A DNA stretch of 64,000 nt from Nicotiana tabacum. Lineage: Eukaryota > Streptophyta > Magnoliopsida > Solanales > Solanaceae. The notes under the pieces are model-generated. The model worked only from the letters and a program-made list of their open reading frames with translations. It was not told where the DNA came from and searched no databases. The stretch's first letter is position 1. Each line of letters opens with the position of its first letter. A program made the translations under genes and the position numbers. Below, in pieces: positions 34,981-47,439 of this stretch. The stretch lies in NCBI RefSeq assembly GCF_000715075.1, contig NC_134085.1:157880178-157944177 (forward strand), given 5' to 3'.

Positions 34981-36060
34981 ACATACGTTCGTCCTCATAC
35001 CCCCTAGTCCGTTTTGGGGTCTTTTGTATAAGACAATCAGGTTGGAACTAAGTTCATACTTAGTTTTAACCGAGTTATTATAATTCTATAAAGTTTTTGT
35101 CTAACTCGTATATTACCTTTATTTAGAGTTTATGTTCTACTCTATTAACGGTTTACCCTTGCTTTATCTTTATAAGTTTGGGCTTTATTTTTCACTTATT
35201 TGAGTTTTTGTTTTACCCTTTGTTATTTTAACTTTTGCATATAAAAATGTTTCATTGCTTCATGACTTTTTGAACAAGCACGAATTATAAAAGAGGACCC
35301 TTTTATATACGACACTTAATGAAAGACGTCTCAACATCATAATGGTGTAAACATACGAAAGAAGAGATAGGAACATACGTGTTTCTTTGAATAACTTTGA
35401 GGAAAGTTTTGTATCATTCGAACTTTAAAATTATGTAATACTTTACATGTATTTAAGTATCATCTATAACTCTTTCGTAAATGTATTCTTTACAACAGAT
35501 TTGTAAAAAATTCAAGGGTATATCTTACAACCCATGACTAAATATTGTTTTTAACCTAAACATTCGTAAGATTTTGAAATTTACATCCACGATTATATTC
35601 TTCACAGGTTTTTGAATCAGGCTTGTGTTTTTGGCTGCTCGTGACTTTGCTCTAAACTTTTGATTTGTTGGGCAGACTTTAAGCTTGACTTGAATTCTGA
35701 TTTTTTCATTCTTCTTTGCTCTTATTTGCCATATTTATATATATAGTCTCCCAAGTATTTGAGCTTTGAAGTATGAAATCTCGAGCACTTGATTATTCCT
35801 TCTATGTGGTCCTTTTCCTGAAAAAGGAAAAATGTACGGGACTTGGAGTAATTTAGATGATGACTGCTTAACCCTTTATATTTCCATTAGAAAGTTTGTA
35901 ACCTTAGACCAGGAATTATGTTACTTCCGCGTGTCTTTCAGGTCTAATATCATCATTTGGTGCGGGCTAGCTTTTTGCCTATCATCTAAATTCGTTAGTA
36001 TAATTTTAACTCTACAAAATAAAAATCGTAATCGAGGGATACCTGGCCTTGGGTCTTTCC
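34981..36060 (-). other. Probable element C 3' UTR
   Basis: AT-rich sequence without a gene lies between the integrase end and the Tekay-like polypurine tract. The 84-codon open frame at 35832-36086 (+) has no resemblance to a family. Part of this stretch could instead be the interior of the Tekay-like element. Confidence 0.4.
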
Positions 36061-37200
36061 TTTCCTTAGAAATAGTACTTCTTTAAATGAACAGTATTCC
36101 AACTCGAGGGTAGAACCTTGCCATCCATGGTTTCCAATTCGTATGCACCTTTTCCAGTGATACCTCGAACCTTGTAAGGTCCTTCCCTATTTGGACTCAA
36201 CTTTCCTGCATTGGCTGCTCTTGTTGATTAAAACCCTTTCGAGTATGTAGTACCCAATCTTAAAGTACCTAAGATGAGCTTTCCAATTGTAATATCACTC
36301 AATAATTTGCTTCTGGGCAGCCATCCTTATCAAGGTTGTTTCTATCCTTTCTTCAAGCAAATCGAGATTTACTCGCATCTCTTCCTCGTTTGACTCTTCG
36401 GTTGCTTGGGTGTATCTCGTACTTGGTTCACCTATTTCAACCGGAATTAAGGCTTCAACATGTAAACAAGTGAAAATGGTGTCTCTCCGGTAATCGTTTT
36501 TTTTATTCGGTCAGACCACAAGACTGTAGGTAAAACTTCTGGCCATTTACCTTTTGACTCTTCTAGCCTTTTCTTCAAGTTATTAATAATAACTTTGTTG
36601 ATTCAGCATGTCCATTTGCCACAGGATGATAAGGTGTTGAAGTAATCCTTTTAATTTGTCAACTCTAAAAGAATTCTGTGATTGGCCGTTATCATACATG
36701 TTTTCTTTTGGAACCCCAAACCGACATATGATGTTCCGCCAAATGAAGTCCCTGACTTCTTTTTCTCGCACCTGTTTGAAGGCACCTGCTTCTACCCACT
36801 TAGTAAAATAATCAGTGAGTACTAACAAAAATTATACCTTTCCTTTGGCTTGTGGTAGTGGACCCACGATATCCATCCCCCACTTCAAAAAAGCCACGGT
36901 GCAACAACCGGATGTAATAACTTTGCTAGTCGATGCATATTGTTACCATATCTTTGGTACTTGTCACATTTGGACACAAAACTTTTTGTCTCTTCTTCCA
37001 TTTTTGGCCAATAATACCCTGCTCTAATTAGAGTTTTTACCAGGGATCTTCCTCCTGCGTGATTTCCACAATGTCCTTCATGTACTTCTTTCATCGCATA
37101 CTCTGTTTGAGAAGGTCCGAGACACCTTTCGAAAGGACCACCGAATATTTTTCGACATAAATTGCCTCGATCCAAACAATAACGGGCAGTTTTTCTTCAA
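36061..37200 (-). pseudogene. Element C integrase (broken)
   Basis: Reading right to left, the zinc-binding region shows EVHEGHCGNHAGGRSL (about 37085-37040), RAGYYWPKMEEE and a degenerate C..C (CDKYQRYG, second Cys lost). It is followed by the core with LVLTDYFTKWVEAGAFKQV (about 36825-36770) and FVCRFGVPKE-type sequence (about 36730-36705). The second catalytic Asp is in MYDNG. Stops occur between the zinc and core parts (near 36885) and beyond 36583. A C-terminal part continues to about 36090. It would have joined the element DNA to the host genome. Confidence 0.75.
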
Positions 37201-37800
37201 AGTGCCCGAGCCTTTTTCTTGTCTTTAGGTAGAATTCTGTACTGCAAAAAATTGACGATCTCGTTTCTCCAATCCTAGGTTAAATTATTGAAATTTACCT
37301 TGTTTTTTATCTTGGCCGAGTGACAAATGAAACAAAAGTATTACAGAAGCATTTTCCTCATTTGTTACTTCTGCAGCAGATGCAAGACTAGCCAACACGT
37401 CTGCTTCGACATTTTCTTCCTGGGTATCTGCACGATTTTCCAAGATTGGAATTGCCTGATCAAATCTCGTGCCTTTTCCAAATAATATTGCATCCTCGCC
37501 TCTCTAGCTATATAAGTCCCTTGCATCTGATTAACTACGAGCTGTGAGTTGCTTTTGATTATAACCTGCTCTATTCCGAGCTCTCGTGCCAATTCGAAAC
37601 TTGCAATCAAAACTTCATATTCTGCTTCATTATTAGTAATAGGATGGCATTTTATGGCTTGCCTTATAGTCTATCCCGTAGGTGGGATTAGAACAATGCC
37701 TAAACCCACTCCTTTAACATTCGAGGATCCATCGGTAAACATGGTCCAAGTACCTAGAGTAGACCCATTAAATACCTGTCATTCTTTTTCTGCTTCTGTT
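37200..37800 (-). pseudogene. Element C second RNase H-like domain
   Basis: The domain starts near MFTDGSSNVKGVGLGIVLIP (about 37745-37690, minus strand). It continues through NNEAEYEVLIASFELARELG (about 37640-37580) and the KSNSQLVVNQMQG block (about 37555-37515) to a linker. A stop and frame change split the front and back parts near 37660. It is the archaeal-type RNase H that marks Tat elements. Confidence 0.8.
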
Positions 37801-38600
37801 ATCATCCCGGGGCTAAAGTCTTCCACGAAAACTGCTAAAACCTGTAATTTTATTGCAGTTCTAGGTTGATATGTGATTCCATATTCACTTAGTTCTATGG
37901 CCCACTTGGCTAGCCTACCTGATAACTCTTGCTTATGCAATATATTTTGTAAGGGGTTGGCAGTCACTACAGAAATAGGGTGACATTGAAAATAAGGCCT
38001 TAATTTCTAGATGCCACACTTAGTGCTAAAGCAAGTTTTTCTAAATGAGGATATCGAGTTTCAGCATCCAATAAAGACTTGCTAACATAATAAATCGAAG
38101 ATTGTTTACCTTTTTCCTCCCGAACTAATACGTCACTTACCACCACTTTTGAAACAGCGAGGTAGATGAGTAGCCTTTCTCTGTCCTTTGGTTTAGCCAG
38201 CAACAATGGATTTGACAAGTATGCTTTTAGATTTTTAAGCGCTTGTTGACATTCTTCAGTCCATTCAAATTGGCTTTGCTTTTTCAACGCTAAAAAGAAC
38301 TTAAAGCTTTTCTCCGAAGATTTAGAAATAAATCTTCCCAATGTTGTTATCCTACCAGTCAACCACTGCACTTCTTTTTTGCTTGTGAGTATATCTGGTA
38401 TTTCTTCAATAGCTTTAATCTGTGATGGATTTACTTCAATTTCTCTATTAGAAATAAGGAAACCTAACAACTTACCTGATGATATGCCAAATGCACATTT
38501 CTCTGGATTTAACTTCATATTTAATTTGTGGAGAATCTGAAATGTATCTGACAGATGTTGGATATGATCCCCCGCCTGTTGTGATTTGACTAGCATTCAT
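37800..38600 (-). pseudogene. Element C RT thumb and RNase H
   Basis: Open from 38596 to 38000. It begins with the thumb region (KLNPEKCAFGISSGKLLGFL at about 38510-38455), then connection and RNase H blocks (FEWTEECQQALKNLKAYLSN at about 38270-38215; SIYYVSKSLLDAETRYPHLE at about 38100-38050). A stop at 38000 and then an open part (37967-37779) with LHKQELSGRLAKWAIELSEYG complete it. It sits in the normal order before the second RNase H. Confidence 0.85.
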
Positions 38601-39253
38601 CAATATAAACCTCCATGGTTTTTCCCAGATGTTCTTGAAACATCTTAGTTACTAACCTCTGGTATGTGGCTCCAGTATTCTTTAGGCCGAAAGGCATAAC
38701 TTTATAACAGTAAGTCCCCCTGTCTATAATAAAAGAAGTTTTTTCCTCATCTAAAGGATCCATTTTTATTTGATTACATCCTGAATAAGCATCTAAAAAA
38801 CTTAATAGTTTATATCCTGCGGTAGCATCAATTAGTTGATCTATGTGTGGTAATAGAAAAGAATCTTTAGGGAAAGCTTTATTCAAATCAGTATAGTCTA
38901 CACAAACTCTCCACTTACCATTTTTTAGGTACCACTACGGGATTAGCTAGCCAATTAGGATATTTTACCCCACGGATAGATCCGATTTTTAAAAGCTTTT
39001 GTACCTCATCCTAAATCACCTGGTTTTTGAAGGATCCTTGCTTATTTTTCTTCTATTTTACAGGTGGATACGTTGGATCTTCATTCATCTTATGGGTCAT
39101 TACCTCTGGTGGTATACCTGTCATATCTGAATGCGACCAAGTAAAGCAATCTACATTAGCTTTTAAAAATTCAATTAACTTACTTTTCATCTCTAGGTTG
39201 AGGTTGGTTCCGATGTAAACTTTTCTATCTGGCCAAAGTATAAACAGTACCAC
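38590..39253 (-). pseudogene. Element C reverse transcriptase (fingers and palm)
   Basis: Blocks on the minus strand are FTWSHSDMTGIPPEVMTHKM (about 39150-39090), NWLANPVVVPKK (about 38965-38925), PKDSFLLPHIDQLIDATAGY (about 38870-38815), and GTYCYKVMPFGLKNTGATYQ (about 38718-38660). The catalytic box is YIDE (about 38607-38596) in place of YxDD, so the second catalytic Asp is lost. Stops follow the fingers region and the palm. Confidence 0.85.
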
Positions 39254-40500
39254 CGCTTCCAGTTCCTCAATTGTTGTTTTAATGTTTTTGTTCTCTTCTG
39301 GCTCTTGGATAGTATCAGGCCTTGAGTCTACATTCGTTTGTCCATCTGCAGTTGAGGTTTGTGCTGCTAAACCCTCAACTGAATTCTGTAATTGCTATTT
39401 TTCATCTGCAACCATTTTTTGCGCTTGAATCTACCACTGAATTAATGCTTCGAGAAGCCTGTTGATCACCACGAATTTGTCTTATTCCCCATTGCAAAGG
39501 GAACTTGATAACCTGATGCAAGGTAGATGGAACAATATCGATCTTATGAATCCAAAGTCTGCCAAGGATCATATTGTAAGCCATATTCATATCTATTACT
39601 TGAAATTTTGTATCTTTAACTACTTATTCTACGAATGTGGTGAGTCTTATCTCCCCTTTTATGACAACGCTTGAATTGTCAAATCCAGATAAGGTATGTG
39701 CTTTGGGTACTAACTTGTCGTCAGCCTGTATCTCGTTTACCACTCTTAAGAGAATGATATTTACAGAGCTACCTGGATCAATCAAAACTCATTTTACATT
39801 AGTATCATGTACAAGTAAAGATATTACCAGTGCATCATTGTGTGGGATCAACATGTCATCTGTGTCTGAATCATCAAATGTTATATTGTCTTCTTCCAAA
39901 ACTTGGCGAACTCCCTTCCCGTGGGTGATTATGATTTTTGACACCTTCTTTGCAACCGTATATGTCACACCATTGACCTTCTCCCCTCCACTTATGACAT
40001 TAACTGTTCTTTTTAGTGATGGAGGTTTTGGTGGCTCATGTCTATTCTTCATATATGCTTGCTTACCCTTCTCAATAAACAAATCAGTTAAGTAGCCTTG
40101 TTTTAATAAATGCCCTACTTCACCTTGTAGCAATCTGCAATCTGTTATTTTGTGACCATGATCATTATGAAACTCACACCAAAAATTAGGGTTTCTTCTA
40201 TTTGGGTTCGATCTCATTTCCTTTAGCCACCGCACCTTATCTCTCACACTTCTTAAATAGCTACCGACACAAATGTGCTAACATTGAAACTGTAACCATC
40301 AATCTTCGCTTTTAAACTTCTGTCGTTGTCCCGCATATCTCGCGTATCTCGCTCCTTTCCATACCGGGACGACGAACCCGAATCTCTGTCCCTTGTTCTG
40401 GAATCGTACCTCGGATTCTCTTGTTTTGAACGTGAATCCCTTCATGCTAGTCCCATGTAGGGTTTGTACCTGTTGTTACCGGACCTTTTTTTAGTTTCTG
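39254..40500 (-). pseudogene. Element C gag C-terminus and protease
   Basis: On the minus strand, 40247-39789 is open. It carries the zinc-knuckle-like CEFHNDHGHKITDCR (about 40175-40130), then the PKPPSLKR linker, then ALVISLLVHDTNVK and, after a stop, the protease core with LIDPGSSVNIILL (about 39785-39745; active-site Asp present). It continues to the AYNMILGRLWIHK block (about 39580-39540). The gag part resumes here after the interruption by element F (40501-46253). Confidence 0.8.
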
Positions 40501-42404
40501 TGTCATAACCCAAATTGATGGGTCGTGACGGGCACCCGGAACCTTATTTAACAGAGTACCAGCGTAACGTATCTTTCTTATTACATCATCATATACATGT
40601 GACATACGAGCCTAATAGGCCAACATGATCATTTATAAATTCAAAACATAGGCCGCCAAGGCTGTACAATCTTTCACGTACATGACATATGTCTACAAGG
40701 CTCTAAGAGTATATAAATGCCATAAAAGTTGGGACAGAGTCCCGCCATACCAAACAATACATGTCTAAATCATACTAACCAAACACGCAACTCCGAAGCA
40801 AATGGAGCGCACCAACATCTTCCGCTGAGCTGATAGCCTACTTGGAGGGCTCTCAACCTGCCTATCTGAACCTGCTGGCATGAAACGTAGCGTCCCCGGG
40901 TAAAAGGGATGTCAGTACGAAATAATGTACCGAGTATGTAAGGTAATATACTGAAAGCTGAAACTGAACTGATAATATAATAACTACAAGTAGCTGGAAG
41001 TCAACGATAATCTGAAGATGTGCTTACCTACTGATACTGACTCAGCTCTCTCAATATAGTAAGTAAAATAGTTGTCGGGCCCTATAAGGCTCGGTATATA
41101 TATATATATAACTACTCTGCCGTAGTAGACTCGCTCATAGGCGCTCGGTCATACTACGCTCTGTATCTCGACCAACTAGGCTTGCTCATAAGCGTTCAGC
41201 TACAGTAGGCTCGGTATATAACTTACCATCTGATCAGAGGTTTCCCAATAGGGGCTTGCCCATCGATTATAGCTCGATAGTAATGAAAATACTTTTAATA
41301 CTGTATATATATAAACTCTATACTCTCTTGACTGGGAGAAGGAATTACTCAACTAAATATGAAGTCCTGATAAGGAGAATATAATAACTTACAAAACTAG
41401 GAAAATATACGCAATTTGCGAGACTAGCAAAATATACGTAAATTTCGGCATATGAATTTTTCTTTATGACTCGTTAACAAACTTGTGTAATTACGAGATC
41501 ATGCTAAAATGAAGGAAGAGCTTAGCCTTAACATACCTATTCCAGGAAATATTCGAACGGATATGCTTCAGCGAAATGTGGACGAAATTCACACTTGGAT
41601 GAACTTGTTCTGCTTTGCTTCCAACGTTTTTTAACAAAACAGGAATGAAGTTAATCTAATTGTTGAATCTTTGAAATTTCACTTTGCACTCTTTGGCTAA
41701 TAGTTCTTTTAGACAAAAAGAAATGCTCTCTGGTTCTCACATTTTTTTGGTTCAAAAATTAGACTGTAAAAATTGTTGTTTTATCTTCTTTTCTTTCTAT
41801 ATAAGAATCTTTATAGATAAGGCTTTGTAATTTATCTTGACACATGTAAAGGTGATTTATGACTCGCCTTAAAACTAAAAAGGGGTTGTCACGTCCCTTA
41901 GTATGATCTTGTTAATTTTATCCACTTATTAGTTAACCGGGTAATGTCCCGTTATCCGGTAATTAACCAATTACCCTTATAATTTAAAAATTACCCCAAA
42001 TTACTTAAAATTCTATTTATTACTAAAATACTTTATATATACTTTATATGTTATACTACCATGGTCATATGGTACCTTGCATGGTACTAGTCCATAAATA
42101 CTTGGTATTTTCGCTCGGGCCGTATTTTACCCCAAAATGTCAAATTTGGAGAAAATTTATTTTCTTTGACTTGCTCCCCCTTTCACCTTTATGAATTTAC
42201 TAATCACTTGTGAAATAGCATAATCCTTATGATCTCCAAATAATCTTTTACTTGGACTGATGTCAATTACCTTATGAAAAATTCAACGTACAATCCTTCA
42301 GGGTGCAATATCGTCATAACTTAATACCGCAAAGCATAACATCACCGCAATATATATATATTACTGCAGAGCATAACATCGACATAATAATGCGGGGCGT
42401 AACA
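40501..42404 (-). repeat. Element F 3' LTR
   Basis: A 1904-bp LTR. On the + strand it starts TGTCATAACCCAAATTGATG and ends GGGGCGTAACA. It closely matches 44331-46253 and contains a short (TA)8 at 41095-41110. Confidence 0.9.
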
Positions 42405-44330
42405 TTATTCCCCCTTTGGAACATTCGTCCTTGAATGTTGGCTGATGCATTTATCATTTTTATAACTTATATCTTTCGAATACTTTAGAACTTCTCTTTC
42501 CATCTAGGTGACTATCCTGTGAATGAGTCCAAAGTCTAGGGCATTTCCCCCTTAGGCCTCCTTCTCACACCACAACTTGTAGTCGGAATCCTTCCAATCT
42601 CGTAATTGTTACTACCTTTTATCATGCAGCCTGTACAATTTTGACCTTGTAAGTGTGCCTAATCTCTAGGATTCATATATAGAGCTTGATAAGATGTCCC
42701 TTTGGGCATATATGAGTATACTGAAGTTCTTCGCTCGATACTTTGTTGAATTCATGAATATCGATCTACAATATACCACTGATAACTTGAAACTTCTTAC
42801 GTAATACTTTGGCCCTAGAGCTTACGTTACCTCAAGGAATATTCGAAGTGATTCCCATAATCGTATTTCATAGTGTCTCAATGTGATTCACCATATGGGG
42901 GTATTCTAAGTTCGTGCTACCAGCGAAATCTTTTCTCCTTCTCTTCTTTTTTTTTCAAATCATTATTCAAACGAAGGCCCAAACATCATCTTGTATCTGT
43001 CATAATTATACCTTCATTTTATTACCCGGTCAGCATTTCATTTCTTCTAAATGCTATTAATTTTAGACTCTTTTGAGTTTATTAAAGCTATAGTGAGCTT
43101 TGTATAACACAGAGAAACTGTCTGCTCTTCTTGTTTTCATGGTCTTAATCCTAAAGACTTATCCATTCTCGTCACCTTTTCACTTGTCTTTCCTCATCCT
43201 TACCCATGTTTCCTTAAAACTTTGTCGCTCTACCATATTTTAGCTTGCGACCTATACATATCCATTTATACTACTCGCAACTTTCCTTCAACTTTCTTGC
43301 ACCATAGATTTCTTTATGTTATTCTAGAACGTCAAGCGAGACATCACATCGTCTCCAACTTTTCTCTATTATCTTAACTAGATCTCTCAGTACTTAAAAA
43401 CCATAGGCTGGAAGACATGTCGTCGACGATGCTACTATCATTCCCGGTTATTGGATCCTCGTGCTTATAGCCTTCTATCCGAAATATGGACTATTCAGGA
43501 TCTTCTGTCTTTGAATACCTCGTACGTTGTTCACTTTTACCTTACTTACCTTAAAATATCACATTGTATCTTCTATCTATTTCCTGACCTCCCTTCCACC
43601 TAGGTGTAATTCACGTCCATAACTTGAAGCTCTATTATAATACTTGCACCTTTGGTACATATACAATCCGGTGGGAGCTTCGTACTGATTTCTTATGAGG
43701 CTGGTACTTCTTCTAACTGGCTTCTTTGTAGAGCCATTATAGATTATGGTTGTTGTGTTATTTCTCTTGAACATCTGATATTAAGAGTGATTCTGCTATG
43801 TTCTCAATCATGATTCCTATAACTTCTGGGTCCAATAATAAGACATCTGATTACTTAGTTGATGTCACTTTTTAGTTTCCTCTTCCCTCTGATCAATCTT
43901 TATGTAGGCTTAAGCTATCTTCTTAATCTCTCATTGTCCTTCACCATAAAGATGGATAGGCATTCTTACTTTAAGGCTTCTTATCAGGAAGCTTACACCT
44001 TTCAGTACACCCATGATCTGCTAAAGACCTCAAATTTACTTGTCGTAGGCATCTTACAAAATCCAATTCCTCTCACTCAACTCTTCCACAACTATCTCTC
44101 TTTCCAATCCTTCTTTCCGGATGTAGGTATCGTGTTATTACAAATAAAATAGAATTTTGGAATTTGAATTCTTATAAGTGAGCTCTACCACACGTAAGAA
44201 GAAAGAGTGACAATCCTAAATGCCCTGTAGCCTCTTGCTTATAAGTATGGTGCACAACACACCTATAAACAAGACTCTACTAGACACGACTTGTAGACTC
44301 TCTAAGAGAGAACTGCTCTGATACCACTTT
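42405..44330 (-). other. Element F interior, non-coding
   Basis: 1.9 kb with no retroelement protein recognisable on either strand. Open frames at 42873 (+, 67 codons), 43577 (-, 65) and 43859 (+, 97) are short and show no family. The polypurine tract occupies 42405-42420 (minus strand TCCAAAGGGGGAATAA). The primer site is annotated separately. Confidence 0.65.
44315..44326 (-). other. Element F primer-binding site (tRNA-Met type)
   Basis: On the minus strand the sequence reads TGGTATCAGAGC, the common initiator tRNA-Met primer site of plant LTR elements, 4 bp inside the 5' LTR. Confidence 0.85.
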
Positions 44331-44921
44331 TGTCACGATCCAAACCGATGGACCGGGACGGGCACCCGGAACCTTACTCAACCGAGTACCAACGTAATGT
44401 ATCTTTCTTATTATATCATCATATACATATGACATACGGGCCTAATAGTCCAACATGATCATTTATAAATTCAAAACATAGGCCGCCAAGGCCGTACAAT
44501 CTTTCACGTACATGACTTATGTCTACAAGCCACTAAGAGTACATAATTGTCATAAAGGTCGGGACAGAGTCCCGCCATACCAAACAATGCATGTCTAAAT
44601 CATACTAACCAAACACGTAACTCTGAAGCAAATGGAGCGCACCAACATCTTCCGTTGAGCTGATAGCCTACTTGGAGGGGTCTCGACCTGTCTCTCTGGA
44701 CCTACGGGCATGAAACGCAGTGTCCCCAGGCAAAAGGGACGTCAGTACGAAATAATGTACCGAGTACATAAGGTAATATACTGAAAGTTGAAACTGAACT
44801 GATAATATAATAACTGCAAGTAGCTGGAAGTCAACGATAATCTGAAGATGTGCTTACCTGCTGATACTGACTAAGCTCTCTCAATATAGTAATTAAAATA
44901 GTTGACCGGCCCTATAAGGCT

Positions 44922-44970
<49 letters not shown>

Positions 44971-46253
44971 GTTGTCCGACTCTCTAAGGCTCGGTATACA
45001 TATATAACTACTCTGCTGTAGTAGGCTCGCTCATAGGTTCTCGGCCATACTAGGCTCTGTATCTCGACCAACTAGGCTCACTCATAAGCGCTCGGCCACA
45101 GTAGGCTCCGTATATAGCTTACCATCTGATCAGAGGTTGCCCAATAGGGGCCTGCCCATCGATTATATCTCGATGGTAATGAAAATACTTTTAAGATTGT
45201 ATATATGTAAACTCTCTGCTCTCTAGACTGGGAGAAGGAAATACTCAACTGAATATGAAGTTCCGATAAGGAGAATATATAACTTATAAAACTAGAAAAA
45301 TATACGCAATTTGCAAGACTAGCAAAATATACGTAAATTCCGGGATATGAATTTTTCTTTATGACTCGGTAACAAACTTGTGTAATTACGATATCATGTT
45401 AAAATGAAGGAAGAGCTTAGCCTTAACATACATGTTCTAGAAATTATTCGAACGGATCTACTTCTGCGAAATGTGGACGAAATTCACACTTGGACGAACT
45501 TGTTCTGATTTGCTTCCAACGTTTTTGAACAAAACAGAAATGAAGTTAATCTAATTGTTGAATCTTTGAAATTTCACTTTGCACTCTTTGGATAATATTT
45601 CTTTTGGACAAAAAGGAATGTTCTCTGGTTCTCATGTTTTTTTGGTTAAAAAATCAGATTGTAAAATTTGTTGTTTTATCTTCTTTTCTTTCTATATAAG
45701 AATCTTTATAGATAAGGCTTTGTAATTTAGCCTTGACACATGTAAAGGTGATTTATGACTTAGTTTAAAACTAAGAAAGGGCTGACACGTCCCTTGGTAT
45801 GATCTTGTTAATTAAATCCGCTTATTAGTTAATTGGGTAATATTTTATTATTCGGTAATTAATCAATTACCCGCATAAGTTAAAAATTATCCCAAATTAC
45901 TTAAAATTCTATTTATTACTAAAATACTTCATATATATACTTTATATCTTATACTACCGTGGTCATATGGTACCTTGAATGATACTAGTCCATAAATACT
46001 GGGTATTTTAGCTCCGGCCGTATTTTACCCCAAAATGTCAAACTTGGACAAAATTTATTTTCTTTGACTTGCTCTCCCTTTCACTTTCATGAATTTACTA
46101 ATCACTTGTGAAATAGCATAATCCTTATGATCTCCAAATAATTTTTTACTTGGAGTGATGTCAATTACCTTATGGAAAATTCAACGTACAATACTTCAGG
46201 GTGCAACATCGTCGTAACTTAAAACCGCGAAGTGTAACATCACCATAATAGTA
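44331..46253 (-). repeat. Element F 5' LTR (outer end truncated)
   Basis: It starts on the + strand with TGTCACGATCCAAACCGATG and matches the other LTR up to about TAACATCACC (46249). The last 60 bp or so, including the TAACA terminus, are absent. Confidence 0.85.
44926..44965 (+). repeat. (TA)20 microsatellite in element F 5' LTR
   Basis: Forty bases of TA dinucleotide, followed by a second diverged copy of the AAAATAGTTGTC...CTCGGTATA segment. The other LTR has only (TA)8 at the matching place. Confidence 0.9.
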
Positions 46254-47371
46254 TCTTACTCTTTCATCTTCCCAGGACTGAGTGATAGTATCTTCTTCTA
46301 TCCGCAGCTACGTATTATACCTGTTATAAACATCATTCCAAGTTGTTGCAGGGAATTCTCGTAATCTTTCTTTGAGTCTCCTCGTGGCTTCTAATCTCTT
46401 CTCATTTAAATTACTTGCAAATGTCATAGCCGCCCAATTGTCAGGTACGCGTGGTAGCATCATTCTTTCACATTGGAATCTATCCACGAATTCACTGAGT
46501 AGTTCTGTATCTCCTTATTTTATTTTGAAGATATCTTTCATCCTCTTCTCAACTTTCTGAGCTCCACATTGTGCTTTTATAAACGAACCTGCAAGCTCAG
46601 CAAAAAAATCAATAGAATTTTCAGGTAAAAGAGAATACCATATTAGTGCTCCCTTTATGAGTGTTTCTCCGAATTTTTTGACCAGCACTGATTCAATCTC
46701 TTACTTAGTCAAATCATTTCCTTTCACGCTAGTTGTAAACGCCGTTACATGGTCTCGTGGATCGATTGTCCTATCATACTTTGAGATATCGGGTATCTTG
46801 AACGTTTTTGGAATAGGCAAAGGAGCGGTACTTGGCTTCCAAGACTGTTGAGAATATTTATCCATGTCTACTCCTTTGATTATAGGTGAAACACCATGTA
46901 TCTGCTCTATACGATCGTTCTGTTCCTTGAGTTGTTTCTGCAAAGTTAGTACTAAACTTTGTAAATCAGAATTAATTGGAATACCTCACCTTCCATCACG
47001 AGATTATCTGGGAGTTCCTCCACTGCCCGAATTGGCAAGTCCTGAGCGTGGATTTTCTATGGTTGTGGTGTTATTCATAGGCGGAGGCGGTGGTACAGTT
47101 GGCAACCACTAATTACAAAATCTTGAAGAGCATTGTTGACCTGTTCTGCGATCAATTGCTTTAATTCTTCATCAATAGCCTGATCATCCCTATTTTCGTC
47201 ATTCACATGTGATTCAGATCTGTCAGGTGTCCCTTCTCGGGATTGTCCAGGAGAATTTCGTGGTGAAGGGACTGGAGTTCCATCCCCTTGTTGATTTTGC
47301 TGGTTCAATTGATGTTGCTGATTTTATTAGTTTTGTAAGTTTTGTTGGTTGTTGTCGTTAACGTTCGACAT
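46254..47371 (-). pseudogene. Element C gag, N-terminal two thirds
   Basis: On the minus strand ATG at 47371-47369 opens the frame, with early stops (about 47328). A Gln/Asn-rich and Ser/Pro-rich N-terminus (NQQGDGTPVPSPRNSPGQSR at about 47300) precedes a coiled-coil-like segment and the capsid start IPKTFKIPDISKYDRTIDPR (about 46820-46760). Core motifs such as WYSLLPENS (about 46640-46615) follow. It ends EDTITQSWEDERV at about 46260, where element F begins. Stops at about 46700, 46515 and 46320 break it. Confidence 0.8.
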
Positions 47372-47439
47372 GATTTCTTAACAGAAAAATGAATTTGAAA
47401 AGTGAAAAGATTATCAGATTTTCGTTAACGGAACCAATT

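Larger units (their letters stand above)
40501..46253 (-). mobile_element. Element F: non-autonomous LTR retrotransposon nested in element C gag
   Basis: Two direct repeats of about 1.9 kb flank a 1.93-kb interior. A primer-binding site complementary to tRNA-Met lies next to the right LTR and a polypurine tract next to the left LTR, so the element points to the minus strand. There is no gag or pol, so it would need proteins from another element (a LARD-like configuration). The outer end of the right (5') LTR is missing, and the C gag codons on that side seem lost too. A target-site duplication is not visible. Confidence 0.85.

Noticed and set aside
39637..40095. A 152-codon + strand ORF
   Set aside because: It is opposite the element C gag-protease coding strand, which has clear motifs; a shadow.
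44871..45071. Minus-strand ORF with an Ile/Tyr repeat
   Set aside because: It translates the (TA)20 microsatellite.
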